64,000 nt of DNA from Pedobacter sp. PF22-3 (GTDB lineage: Bacteria; Bacteroidota; Bacteroidia; Sphingobacteriales; Sphingobacteriaceae): the NCBI RefSeq assembly GCF_026239555.1, contig NZ_JAPIVP010000016.1, positions 62,001-126,000 on the forward strand, given 5' to 3'. A model generated the notes under the pieces. The model was given only the letters and a program-made list of their open reading frames with translations. It searched no databases and had not been told where the DNA came from. Made by a program: the position numbers and the translations under genes. Of this stretch, positions 1 to 8,293 are shown in pieces. The number at the start of each line of letters is the position of its first letter. The stretch's first letter is position 1.

Positions 1-964
1 TTATGGCATCGATAAAATGGATCTCTGGATTTAATTCACAGCTAACAGTAGAAATCATTTGATGGACTTGTGAGAAGCTGTAGATGCCAAATAATTCATC
101 AACGCTAACAGAGCCCTTAACTGCAGATTTAGTGAGGTCGTGGCGTACCAGATCAACAATCATTACATTCTCTGCTTGTTCTTTAATGTTATTTCTGAGC
201 TGCAGTTTTATAGCTTTATCTTCTTCAGGATCTGAACTTCTTTTGGCGGTGCCTTTAATGGGTTGTGAAGTAAGTTTCGATCCGCGTTTGCACAAAAATC
301 TTTCTGGTGTGGCAGATAAAATATATTGGCCATGAATTTTAAAATAACCTGCAAATGGTGTGGGAGAAATCTGGTTTAAGGCTTCAAAAGTATGAACAGG
401 GTCTATTTCGGCATTTTCTGCAAAAAACTCCTGACAAAAATTGATTTCATAAATATCGCCTCTGTGGATGTGGTTCCTTAATACTTCAACTTTATCTATG
501 TATTGATCTTTAGATAATCTTTGTGAGAGCTGTACGGCTTTAGATTGTTTTTTATCGTCACAGGAGAAAGACTCAATCTCTCCTAAAATTGATTGTTCTC
601 CAAGGAGCATTTCAGCTTTACCATTTTTAAAAGCAATGAGGTATTTTGGAACAAAAAAATATAAATCTGCAAAATTTAATCCATCAGGATGATCAGATTG
701 AAGTACTTCTATTTCGTTTTTTAAATCATAGCTGAAATAGCCAAAAACCCATTGTTTATGTGTAATATAAAAACTCTTTAACTGATCAAAACCATTACCT
801 GCTGAGCACTTTAGTTCGTCATATACATCAGCAGCAATAATGAAATCGTAAACGGAATAAGCATCTTTATAATCGTTTGAATCTAAAAAACAACAAACCT
901 CGAACTGGTTGGCCCAGTGTAATGCTTTTTGTTTAAAATCGGATATGTTTTGCGGGGTTTTCAA
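1..964 (-). CDS. pabB: Aminodeoxychorismate synthase component I (chorismate-binding), 3' end cut by window edge
   Basis: The reverse strand is open from 964 to the left edge and encodes about 321 residues of a chorismate-utilising enzyme. The family signature is visible: ATPERFL followed by a PIKGTAKR motif, and later IVDLVRHDL, as in PabB/TrpE. PabB with a PabA amidotransferase makes 4-amino-4-deoxychorismate for folate synthesis; the short N-terminus favours PabB over TrpE. No in-frame ATG exists before the first internal Met (about residue 110). I place the start at a TTG (964-962), giving MKTPQNISDF; a TACCTTTG box (minus strand, 979-972) lies 7 nt upstream. The C-terminus lies outside the window. 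A PabC-like aminotransferase is at 17305-18144. Family assignment is strong; PabB versus TrpE is inferred. Confidence 0.88.
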   Translation of the reverse strand, partial: MKTPQNISDFKQKALHWANQFEVCCFLDSNDYKDAYSVYDFIIAADVYDELKCSAGNGFDQLKSFYITHKQWVFGYFSYDLKNEIEVLQSDHPDGLNFADLYFFVPKYLIAFKNGKAEMLLGEQSILGEIESFSCDDKKQSKAVQLSQRLSKDQYIDKVEVLRNHIHRGDIYEINFCQEFFAENAEIDPVHTFEALNQISPTPFAGYFKIHGQYILSATPERFLCKRGSKLTSQPIKGTAKRSSDPEEDKAIKLQLRNNIKEQAENVMIVDLVRHDLTKSAVKGSVSVDELFGIYSFSQVHQMISTVSCELNPEIHFIDAI

Positions 965-971
965 GCTACCG

Positions 972-979
972 CAAAGGTA
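972..979 (-). promoter_or_regulatory. -7 promoter box of pabB
   Basis: TACCTTTG on the minus strand matches the Bacteroidota -7 consensus TAnnTTTG and ends 7 nt before the proposed TTG start. No clear -33 TTTG is visible. The box supports the TTG start and predicts a very short 5' UTR. Confidence 0.6.
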
Positions 980-1041
980 AAAATAGAGATGATAATTGTA
1001 AGAAATTAATTTTTATCTTTTGATTAGGGCTTCGCAATATA

Positions 1042-1146
1042 GTCCTCGTTTGTAACGAGGATTAATGAGAAAAGCGATTTTATCGCTTAATTTATCTACT
1101 CACATTACAAATGTGAATCTCTGGCATCCTCGTTACAAACGAGGAC
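1042..1146. repeat. 105-bp inverted-repeat element with perfect 21-bp ends
   Basis: The first 21 bases (1042-1062) and last 21 bases (1126-1146) are perfect reverse complements. Each end is itself a hairpin (CCTCGTT/AACGAGG). Two further hairpins lie inside: AAGCGATTTTATCGCTT at 1071-1087 and CACATTACAAATGTG at 1101-1115. There is no coding capacity. It looks like a REP- or MITE-type non-autonomous element. Confidence 0.7.
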
Positions 1147-1248
1147 GATCAGGGCTAAATCTGTTTAGATAGATCTCTCCATTTCACTACGCTTCAGTCG
1201 AGATGACGTAACGTGTAGTTAAGTAATCCTAGAAGCCTATTGCATTAA

Positions 1249-1273
1249 GATTCCCGCCTGCGCGGGAATGACG
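1249..1273. repeat. Partial CGTCA/TGACG palindromic element
   Basis: A GC-rich hairpin (CCCGCCTGCGCGGG) followed by AATGACG resembles the right end of the fuller element at 54348-54447. Another remnant, ending GAGATGACG at about 1170-1208, resembles the right end of the 19028-19111 family. The gap 965-1434 otherwise holds only the repeats listed here. Confidence 0.6.
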
Positions 1274-1337
1274 ATTTTTTTATAATAATTAACAAAAAAG
1301 CAACCCAATTATGGATTGCCTTTCTTTAATTGATCTT

Positions 1338-1422
1338 CACCCTGAATTTATTTCAGCGTCTATTGGTGTTAATAGAGTAGATCAATGCTGAAATAAATCC
1401 GATAACTATCGGATCAGCATGA
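1338..1422. repeat. Diverged copy of the TGAATTTATTTCAG hairpin element
   Basis: CACCCTGAATTTATTTCAG and a later CTGAAATAAAT form a long inverted repeat, with an extra ATCCGATAACTATCGGAT hairpin near the right end. The arms match the 66-bp elements at 44058-44123 and 47180-47245, and part recurs near 19349-19400. It sits just downstream of purA (minus strand) and could act as a terminator. Confidence 0.6.
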
Positions 1423-1434
1423 TGAATTATGTTT

Positions 1435-2718
<1,284 letters not shown>

Positions 2719-2747
2719 TTAATAAATTAAGCTGGTTTTATTTGTAT

Positions 2748-3245
2748 TTAATTTTGTTCAATTTTTTCGACTGTCGCGGCACTTTCACTTACTTTTCTGG
2801 CCATGCTGCAATCAGAGCAGAAGCCGTAAAGATTTAACGAATGGTGTTTAACATCAAATTTTAGAAGATCACCAACCATGGTTTGGATCTGATGGATACG
2901 GGGATCGCAGAATTCTACTACTTTACCACATTCGATACAGATGACGTGATCATGCTGGCGGTAACCGTAAGATTTTTCGAATTGTGCCATGTTTTTACCA
3001 AACTGGTGCTTGGTAACCAGGTCGCATGAAACCAATAATTCCAGCGTGTTGTAAACCGTAGCACGGCTAACGCGGTACTTTTGGTTTTTCATGTGGATAT
3101 ATAGGGTTTCTACATCAAAGTGGTCGTTTCTTGAATATATTTCTTCCAATATAGCGAAACGCTCTGGTGTTTTACGTAGATTTTTGTTTTCTAAATAAGC
3201 CTCAAAAATCTTGCGAACGAGCTCATTTGTTTTTTGTTCAGACAT
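2748..3245 (-). CDS. Fur/PerR-family transcriptional regulator
   Basis: A 165-residue Fur-superfamily repressor. The winged helix includes the recognition segment VSRATVYNTLELL (about 59-71). The dimerisation/metal domain has an HDH motif (98-100) and two CxxC pairs, C103/C106 and C143/C146, which form the structural zinc site in this family. The sequence alone does not separate Fur (iron), PerR (peroxide) or Zur (zinc). The promoter has a -7 box at 3263-3270. It lies between relA/spoT and purA on the same strand; a regulatory link to either is not evident. Confidence 0.92.
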   Translation of the reverse strand: MSEQKTNELVRKIFEAYLENKNLRKTPERFAILEEIYSRNDHFDVETLYIHMKNQKYRVSRATVYNTLELLVSCDLVTKHQFGKNMAQFEKSYGYRQHDHVICIECGKVVEFCDPRIHQIQTMVGDLLKFDVKHHSLNLYGFCSDCSMARKVSESAATVEKIEQN

Positions 3246-3262
3246 AGTTTTTAAACTCCATT

Positions 3263-3270
3263 CAAAGGTA
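3263..3270 (-). promoter_or_regulatory. -7 promoter box of the Fur-family gene
   Basis: TACCTTTG on the minus strand matches TAnnTTTG and ends 17 nt upstream of the ATG at 3245. No obvious -33 TTTG is present. Confidence 0.55.
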
Positions 3271-3321
3271 GTTAATTAGTTTGATTGTTCGAGGGTTAGA
3301 TTGTTTAAATGTTGTAAGATT

Positions 3322-3415
3322 AGTCTGAAGTCCGCAGTCTTTAGTCCATAGTCAAGGCTTTCGACTTTTGACTCCCGACTTCGGACTCCTGACTTAGGAC
3401 TTAGGACTGTGGACT
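3322..3415. repeat. Inverted heptad array (AGTCNNN)5 / (NNNGACT)8
   Basis: AGTC occurs at 3322, 3329, 3336, 3343 and 3350, exactly every 7 nt. After a short spacer, its complement GACT occurs at 3363, 3370, 3377, 3384, 3391, 3398, 3405 and 3412, again exactly every 7 nt. The arms can pair: 3329-3353 against 3391-3415 matches at about 20 of 25 positions. The array ends 2 nt before the stop codon of relA/spoT, so it could act as its terminator. Confidence 0.8.
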
Positions 3416-3417
3416 AT

Positions 3418-5625
3418 CTAAGCATCAAACCTTGTTACTCCGGTTACGCCCCTAACTTTTAATAAATTTTTAATCAGATTTTCTAAGTGTTCGGTATCGT
3501 TTACAAAAATCATAATCGAACCGTCAAAAATCCCCTCATTGGTATCTACGGTAATTGAGCGCATATTTACTTTAAAATCGGTAGAAATAACGCGTGTAAT
3601 GTTGTTGATTAAGCCAACATCATCAATACCCACAATGCGTAAGCCGGTTAAGAAAGTTAACTCCTGTTGTTTGTTCCATTTGGCTTTAACCACGCGATAA
3701 CCATAATTGGCCATTAATTGTGCTGCATTTGGGCAATTGGTACGGTGTATTTTTATGCCTTCGCTCACGGTAATGAATCCAAAAACATCATCGCCAGGTA
3801 TCGGGTTACAACAAGCTGCCAACGTATAATCAATACGCTGCATATCTTCCCCAATGAGTAAAATATCAGATTCTCCGCCCTTAATTTTACTCTTTATTCC
3901 ATCAACAGAAAGATTTTCTGGTCGTTCCGGACTACGGCTTTCAACTTCTTTTCCACTTGATAGATACTCTTTAATATCTTTTAGCTCTATTTTTCCGAGG
4001 GCAACATTTACAAAAAGTTCTTGTGTAGAAGGTAGCTTAAAGAAATAGCTTAGTTTTTGAATGTTTTCGGTATTGTAGGTGATTTTAAGCGATTTCAGTT
4101 TTCGCTCTAAAATTTCTTTGCCATTTTCGGCAATTTTCCGCTTTTCTTCTTTTAAAGAGGACTTAATTTTGGACTTGGCTTTAGCCGTAACGACCACGTT
4201 TAGCCAATCTTCTTTAGGCGTTTGTTTACTCGAGGTAATGATCTCTACCTGATCGCCATTTTGAAGTTTGTAAGAAATAGGAACCAGTTTATGGTTAACC
4301 TTGGCACCAATACAGGTCGCGCCTACATCAGTATGGATCTCGAAAGCAAAATCCAATGCGGTAGCACCTAAAGGTAACTGGATCAAAGCACCTTTTGGCG
4401 TGAAAATAAAAATCTCATCCGAGAAAAGATTCATTTTAAAATCATCAAGAAAATCTAAAGCGTTGGCTTCCGGATTATTCAACATTTCGCGTACTTTTTG
4501 GATCCACTGATCGAGACCATTGTCGTTGCTCGATTCTTTATATTTCCAATGCGCAGCAAAACCTTTTTCTGCAATTTCATTCATGCGCTGCGTACGGATC
4601 TGCACCTCAACCCATTGTCCGCGTGGCCCCATAACCGTGGTATGCAAGCTTTCGTAGCCATTCCCTTTCGGTGATGAAACCCAATCGCGTAAACGATCTG
4701 GATTTGGGCGGTATAAATCGGTTACTATGGAATATGCTTTCCAGCAATCGGCCTTTTCATTTTCAGGAGCCGAATCCAAAATAATCCGGATGGCAAAAAG
4801 ATCATAAACTTCCTCAAAAGGAATGTTTTTCTTTTTCATCTTGTTCCAGATGGAGTGGATAGACTTGGGTCTGCCATAAACATCGGCTACTAACCCTTGC
4901 TCATGTACAATCTCATCAATAGGCTCTACAAATTTTTTGATGAAAAGCGCACGTTCAGCTTTTTTCTCGTTTAATTTTTTTGCAATGAATTTATAGGTGT
5001 CAGGATCAAGATATTTCATTGAAAGATCTTCCAACTCTGATTTTATGGCATATAAACCTAAGCGGTGGGCGAGGGGGGCGTATAGGTAAATGGTTTCTGA
5101 AGCGATTTTAAGCTGCTTATGGCGGGGCATAAAATCCATTGTACGCATATTGTGTAAACGATCGGCGAGTTTGATCAGAATTACGCGGACATCGTCTGCC
5201 AGGGTAAGCAACATCTTACGGAAATTCTCAGCCTGTAATGAGCTATTGGTATCAAAAACACCCGAAATTTTGGTTAATCCATCAATAATTTTAGCAGTTT
5301 TTTTGCCAAATTCGCGTTCTATATCTTCTAAAGTAATATCGGTATCCTCTACCACATCATGCAATAAGGCACAAACAATGGAGGTTGTTCCCAGTCCAAT
5401 TTCTTCGGCCGCAATTTGCGCAACGGCGATAGGATGGTAGATATAGGGTTCACCAGATTTCCGGCGCATATCTTTATGGCTTTCGAGTGCCATATCAAAA
5501 GCTTTCCGGATTTCTTTCTTATCGCCCTTCTGTAAAGTAGATTTGCTTGCCCTTAGTAATGCCCTATATCTTTTTAGAATCTCTTGCTTTTCCGCCTCTA
5601 AATCAATCACTAACTCTGTTTTCAT
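3418..5625 (-). CDS. RelA/SpoT-type (p)ppGpp synthetase/hydrolase
   Basis: A 735-residue long RSH protein that makes and degrades (p)ppGpp in the stringent response. The order is HD hydrolase domain (about 45-200, with HD at 89-90 followed by VVEDT), synthetase domain (about 235-350, with the GRPKSIHSIWNKM segment), TGS domain (about 400-460) and a C-terminal ACT domain (about 660-735). The intact HD motif argues for a bifunctional Rel/SpoT enzyme rather than a hydrolase-dead RelA. It starts at ATG 5625 and is divergent from DUF4294. The heptad array at 3322-3415 abuts its stop. Confidence 0.95.
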   Translation of the reverse strand: MKTELVIDLEAEKQEILKRYRALLRASKSTLQKGDKKEIRKAFDMALESHKDMRRKSGEPYIYHPIAVAQIAAEEIGLGTTSIVCALLHDVVEDTDITLEDIEREFGKKTAKIIDGLTKISGVFDTNSSLQAENFRKMLLTLADDVRVILIKLADRLHNMRTMDFMPRHKQLKIASETIYLYAPLAHRLGLYAIKSELEDLSMKYLDPDTYKFIAKKLNEKKAERALFIKKFVEPIDEIVHEQGLVADVYGRPKSIHSIWNKMKKKNIPFEEVYDLFAIRIILDSAPENEKADCWKAYSIVTDLYRPNPDRLRDWVSSPKGNGYESLHTTVMGPRGQWVEVQIRTQRMNEIAEKGFAAHWKYKESSNDNGLDQWIQKVREMLNNPEANALDFLDDFKMNLFSDEIFIFTPKGALIQLPLGATALDFAFEIHTDVGATCIGAKVNHKLVPISYKLQNGDQVEIITSSKQTPKEDWLNVVVTAKAKSKIKSSLKEEKRKIAENGKEILERKLKSLKITYNTENIQKLSYFFKLPSTQELFVNVALGKIELKDIKEYLSSGKEVESRSPERPENLSVDGIKSKIKGGESDILLIGEDMQRIDYTLAACCNPIPGDDVFGFITVSEGIKIHRTNCPNAAQLMANYGYRVVKAKWNKQQELTFLTGLRIVGIDDVGLINNITRVISTDFKVNMRSITVDTNEGIFDGSIMIFVNDTEHLENLIKNLLKVRGVTGVTRFDA

Positions 5626-5712
5626 TTGTATTTTTTGCGTAAAAAAATGCGTCTTATTTATGAATAAAACTTATATTAGTTCTGTGAAACAACTAATATA
5701 TGAAATAACACC

Positions 5713-5720
5713 TAACTTTG
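5713..5720 (+). promoter_or_regulatory. -7 promoter box of the DUF4294 gene
   Basis: TAACTTTG fits TAnnTTTG and ends 15 nt before the ATG at 5736, so the predicted 5' UTR is about 10 nt. No good -33 element is seen. Confidence 0.55.
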
Positions 5721-5735
5721 TAAAAGTATAAATTT

Positions 5736-6350
5736 ATGAAATTTAAAGGGCTCTTTTTTCTTTGTATTGTAATGATTTATGGTGTTTCACTGCGGGCGCA
5801 GGAACCAACTGCCCCTGTATTCCCTAAATTAGGAAAAAGCGATACCATAAAAGTAGCCTCTACAAACGATAATGGAGTGATGATTCCATGGATGCAACTG
5901 AATGAAGTTAACATTTATGCAGCCAGAATCTGGAAATCACCCGCTGAGCAGGCTGCTTATAACCGTTTGCGGTACAATGTATTAAAGGTAATGCCTTATG
6001 CTTTGTTTGCTAAACGCCGTTATGAACAACTGGAGCAGGATTTAGCTAAAACGGCAGAAAAAAAAGAACAAAAACAATTGGTTAAACAATGTGATAAAGA
6101 AATAAAAGACATGTTTAACCGTGAAATAAAAGAATTGACGATTACTCAAGGCCAGATTTTAACGAAGCTGATCGATCGTGAAGTGGGCAGAACAACCTAT
6201 GATATTGTAAAGCAAACCAAAGGAGGTTTTGCGGCATTTTCTTATCAGATTGTTGCCCGGGTAGTTGGACATAATTTAAAAAGCACTTACGATCCGAATA
6301 CAGATAGAGATATAGAATCTATTATCCGTACTTCAGGATTTTATCAATAA
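5736..6350 (+). CDS. DUF4294 exported protein
   Basis: A 204-residue protein with a signal peptide (about 1-21, ending LRAQ). The remainder is helical and charged, with a segment rich in Glu, Lys and Gln (about 105-130) and conserved-looking motifs such as LNEVNIYA, YNRLRYNVLKVMPYA and LIDREVGRTTYDIVK. I recognise this pattern as the Bacteroidota-restricted DUF4294 family, whose function is unknown. It probably acts in the periplasm or cell envelope. It is 6 nt upstream of the glutathione-peroxidase-like gene, so the two likely form an operon. Confidence 0.8.
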   Translation: MKFKGLFFLCIVMIYGVSLRAQEPTAPVFPKLGKSDTIKVASTNDNGVMIPWMQLNEVNIYAARIWKSPAEQAAYNRLRYNVLKVMPYALFAKRRYEQLEQDLAKTAEKKEQKQLVKQCDKEIKDMFNREIKELTITQGQILTKLIDREVGRTTYDIVKQTKGGFAAFSYQIVARVVGHNLKSTYDPNTDRDIESIIRTSGFYQ

Positions 6351-6356
6351 CATATA

Positions 6357-6869
6357 ATGCAGGATCGCATCCCAAATATTTATTCGTTTAAGGTTAAGAA
6401 AGTTAATGGCGAAGAACAGCCGTTATCAGTCTATCAAAACAAAGTTGTTTTAATCGTAAATACAGCGTCAGAATGTGGCTTAACACCACAGTTGAAGGAA
6501 TTGCAGCAACTTAAAGACGAGATTAATAGTCCTGATTTTGAAATCCTGGGCTTTCCTTCTAATGATTTTGGAAAGCAGGAACCTTTGGAAGGATCTGATA
6601 TTGCATCTTTCTGTGAGATTAACCATGGCGTAAAATTTCCGGTTTTTGATAAAATTATTGTTCGCGGGGAAAATGCTCACCCACTGTATCAGTTCCTGAG
6701 CGATAAAAAACAAAACGCAAAATTAAGTTCGAAACCACGATGGAACTTTCATAAATACATCGTGAACAAAAATGGCGAGCTGGAAGATTATTTTTTCCCG
6801 TTCACTAAGCCATTAAATTCGAAAATCAAAAAGAAAATTCAGCAATTGCTGAGTCAAAATGCCCAATAA
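6357..6869 (+). CDS. Glutathione-peroxidase-family thiol peroxidase
   Basis: At 170 residues this is a cytosolic thioredoxin-fold peroxidase of the GPx family, reducing hydroperoxides, probably with thioredoxin or bacillithiol rather than glutathione. The peroxidatic residue is Cys40 in TASECGLTPQ (Cys, not selenocysteine). The WNFHKY segment near residue 124 carries the conserved Trp and Asn. The usual FPCNQFG motif reads FPSNDFG here, so the catalytic Gln is replaced by Asp and the resolving-Cys position by Ser. It lies in a likely operon with the upstream DUF4294 gene; bshB1 follows about 108 nt downstream. Confidence 0.9.
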   Translation: MQDRIPNIYSFKVKKVNGEEQPLSVYQNKVVLIVNTASECGLTPQLKELQQLKDEINSPDFEILGFPSNDFGKQEPLEGSDIASFCEINHGVKFPVFDKIIVRGENAHPLYQFLSDKKQNAKLSSKPRWNFHKYIVNKNGELEDYFFPFTKPLNSKIKKKIQQLLSQNAQ

Positions 6870-6977
6870 TTAAATCAATGAAACCGACATTATTAAAATA
6901 TCATTAAGCCAGATGGATAATGATTATTTTAATGATCAAAGGTTCCATCTGACAATTAAAAAACACAAAAAACACAG

Positions 6978-7694
6978 ATGAACTTAGATATTTTAGTAAT
7001 AGCTGTACATCCTGATGATGCAGAGCTTTGCTGTTCAGGTACCATTTTAAAACATATTGCACTCGGTAAAAAAGTAGGTATTGTAGACTTAACCAGAGGT
7101 GAACTCGGTACAAGGGGTACAGCTGAAACAAGAGACGAAGAAGCGGCAGATTCAGCTAAAATTTTAGGCTTGCATATCCGCGAAAATCTAAGGTTGAGGG
7201 ATGGCTTTTTTCAGAACGATGAATTTCACCGTTTAGAAGTGATTAAAGCCATCAGAAAATACCAACCAGAAATTATTTTAAGCAACGCGCTTGAAGACCG
7301 TCACCCTGACCATGGAAGGGCTGGCGACTTGGTTTACGATTCCGTTTTTCTATCGGGTTTACCAAAAATAGAAACATCAGTTGATGGGATTCTGCAAGAT
7401 GCACATCGTCCAAGATTGTTATTGCAATTCATTCAAGATAGGTATTTGAAACCTGATATTATCGTAGATATCTCTGATCATATGGATAAAAAGATCGAAT
7501 CGATCCAGGCTTTTAAAACACAGTTTTATAATCCAGATGTAGAAGGTCAACAAACCTATATATCCTCGCCAGAGTTTTTTGAAAGCGTAATTGGCCGTTC
7601 GAGAGAATTTGGTAAAAGCATTGGTGCCACTTTTGGCGAAGGCTTTACTTCGCGGAAATTATTAGGTGTTGATAATTTGTTTGATTTGCGTTAA
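6978..7694 (+). CDS. bshB1: Bacillithiol biosynthesis deacetylase BshB1
   Basis: A 238-residue LmbE/PIG-L zinc deacetylase. The zinc motif VHPDDAE (H11, D13, D14) and the second metal motif HPDHGRA are present, and the TRGELGTRGT segment is typical of BshB1. The enzyme removes acetyl from GlcNAc-malate, the second step of bacillithiol synthesis. Having it near a thiol peroxidase is consistent with a low-molecular-weight thiol system; bshA and bshC are not in this window. The terminator at 7716-7754 follows. Confidence 0.93.
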   Translation: MNLDILVIAVHPDDAELCCSGTILKHIALGKKVGIVDLTRGELGTRGTAETRDEEAADSAKILGLHIRENLRLRDGFFQNDEFHRLEVIKAIRKYQPEIILSNALEDRHPDHGRAGDLVYDSVFLSGLPKIETSVDGILQDAHRPRLLLQFIQDRYLKPDIIVDISDHMDKKIESIQAFKTQFYNPDVEGQQTYISSPEFFESVIGRSREFGKSIGATFGEGFTSRKLLGVDNLFDLR

Positions 7695-7715
7695 AATCAG
7701 TTATTTAACCTAATT

Positions 7716-7754
7716 AAAAGTGCATGCCTGGTATTTAAGACATGCACTTTTTTT
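7716..7754. terminator. Bidirectional intrinsic terminator after bshB1
   Basis: AAAAGTGCATG (7716-7726) and CATGCACTTTT (7741-7751) form a perfect 11-bp stem with T and A tracts on both sides. It lies between bshB1 (plus) and the small charged-protein gene (minus), so it can serve both. Confidence 0.85.
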
Positions 7755-7764
7755 AATAGCCCAA

Positions 7765-7893
7765 TTATTTAGACTCTAAATTTCCCTTAATCTCACCAGC
7801 TTTAAATGCTGCTTTTGTTTTAAGATCGTCTACCTTATCGGCAGCTTTGTCAGCCAAATTGCTCGCTTTGTCTTTCAGGTTTTCTCCTGTTGT
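7765..7893 (-). other. In-frame coding continuation beyond the TAA of the small charged protein
   Basis: Directly after the TAA that ends the 80-residue frame at 7894, the same frame stays open for 42 codons to a second TAA at 7765-7767. It encodes the same kind of sequence, with NLKDKASNLADKAADKVDD and then TKAAFKAGEIKGN, which echoes MKTKGAFAAGEAKG upstream of the stop. This suggests a single ancestral CDS of about 123 residues split by one nonsense codon, or a recoded stop, or a sequence error. Confidence 0.65.
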
Positions 7894-8136
7894 TTAAGCC
7901 TGGCCTTTAGCTTCTCCGGCAGCAAATGCTCCCTTTGTTTTCATTTCATCGTATTTGTCTTCAGCTTTATCTTTCAGGTCTTCAGCTTTATCCTTTACAT
8001 CTTCCCATACATCCTCTGCTTTATCTTTTGCGTCTTCCCAGGCGTCTTCAGCTTTGTCTTTTAGATCGCTTAATTTGCTCTTTGCTTTATCAAAGAAACT
8101 TTGTTCTTCTTCTGGTAATTGATTTTCTGTGCTCAT
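7894..8136 (-). CDS. Small charged amphipathic-repeat protein (possibly truncated)
   Basis: An 80-residue cytoplasmic-type protein made of 11-residue-like helical repeats of the form DKAEDxWEDxK. The sequence is very rich in Lys, Asp, Glu and Ala, has no Cys and no hydrophobic segment. It resembles stress-associated YtxH/CsbD/LEA-like hydrophilic proteins, but I cannot assign a family. The frame carries on with homologous composition after the stop (7765-7893), so this may be the N-terminal two-thirds of a longer gene. Confidence 0.7.
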   Translation of the reverse strand: MSTENQLPEEEQSFFDKAKSKLSDLKDKAEDAWEDAKDKAEDVWEDVKDKAEDLKDKAEDKYDEMKTKGAFAAGEAKGQA

Positions 8137-8293
8137 ATAAATTGAATTTAATTAGAACCATACAACAGTACTTTAATAATAATGTTTTGCATTACACTTT
8201 CCAGTTGTGAAGTGCTAAATAGTTAGTTTGGAGCGATCTAAATGATGAGCCAACAAAACTGACCTTCATTTGTTATTCTCAAAACGAATAATA

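Noticed and set aside
84-335. Plus-strand open frame
   Set aside because: It is antisense to the conserved chorismate-binding domain of pabB, which is clearly coding on the minus strand.
3322-3415. CRISPR array
   Set aside because: The 7-nt step is far too short, there are no 20-40-nt repeats or spacers, and no cas genes are near.
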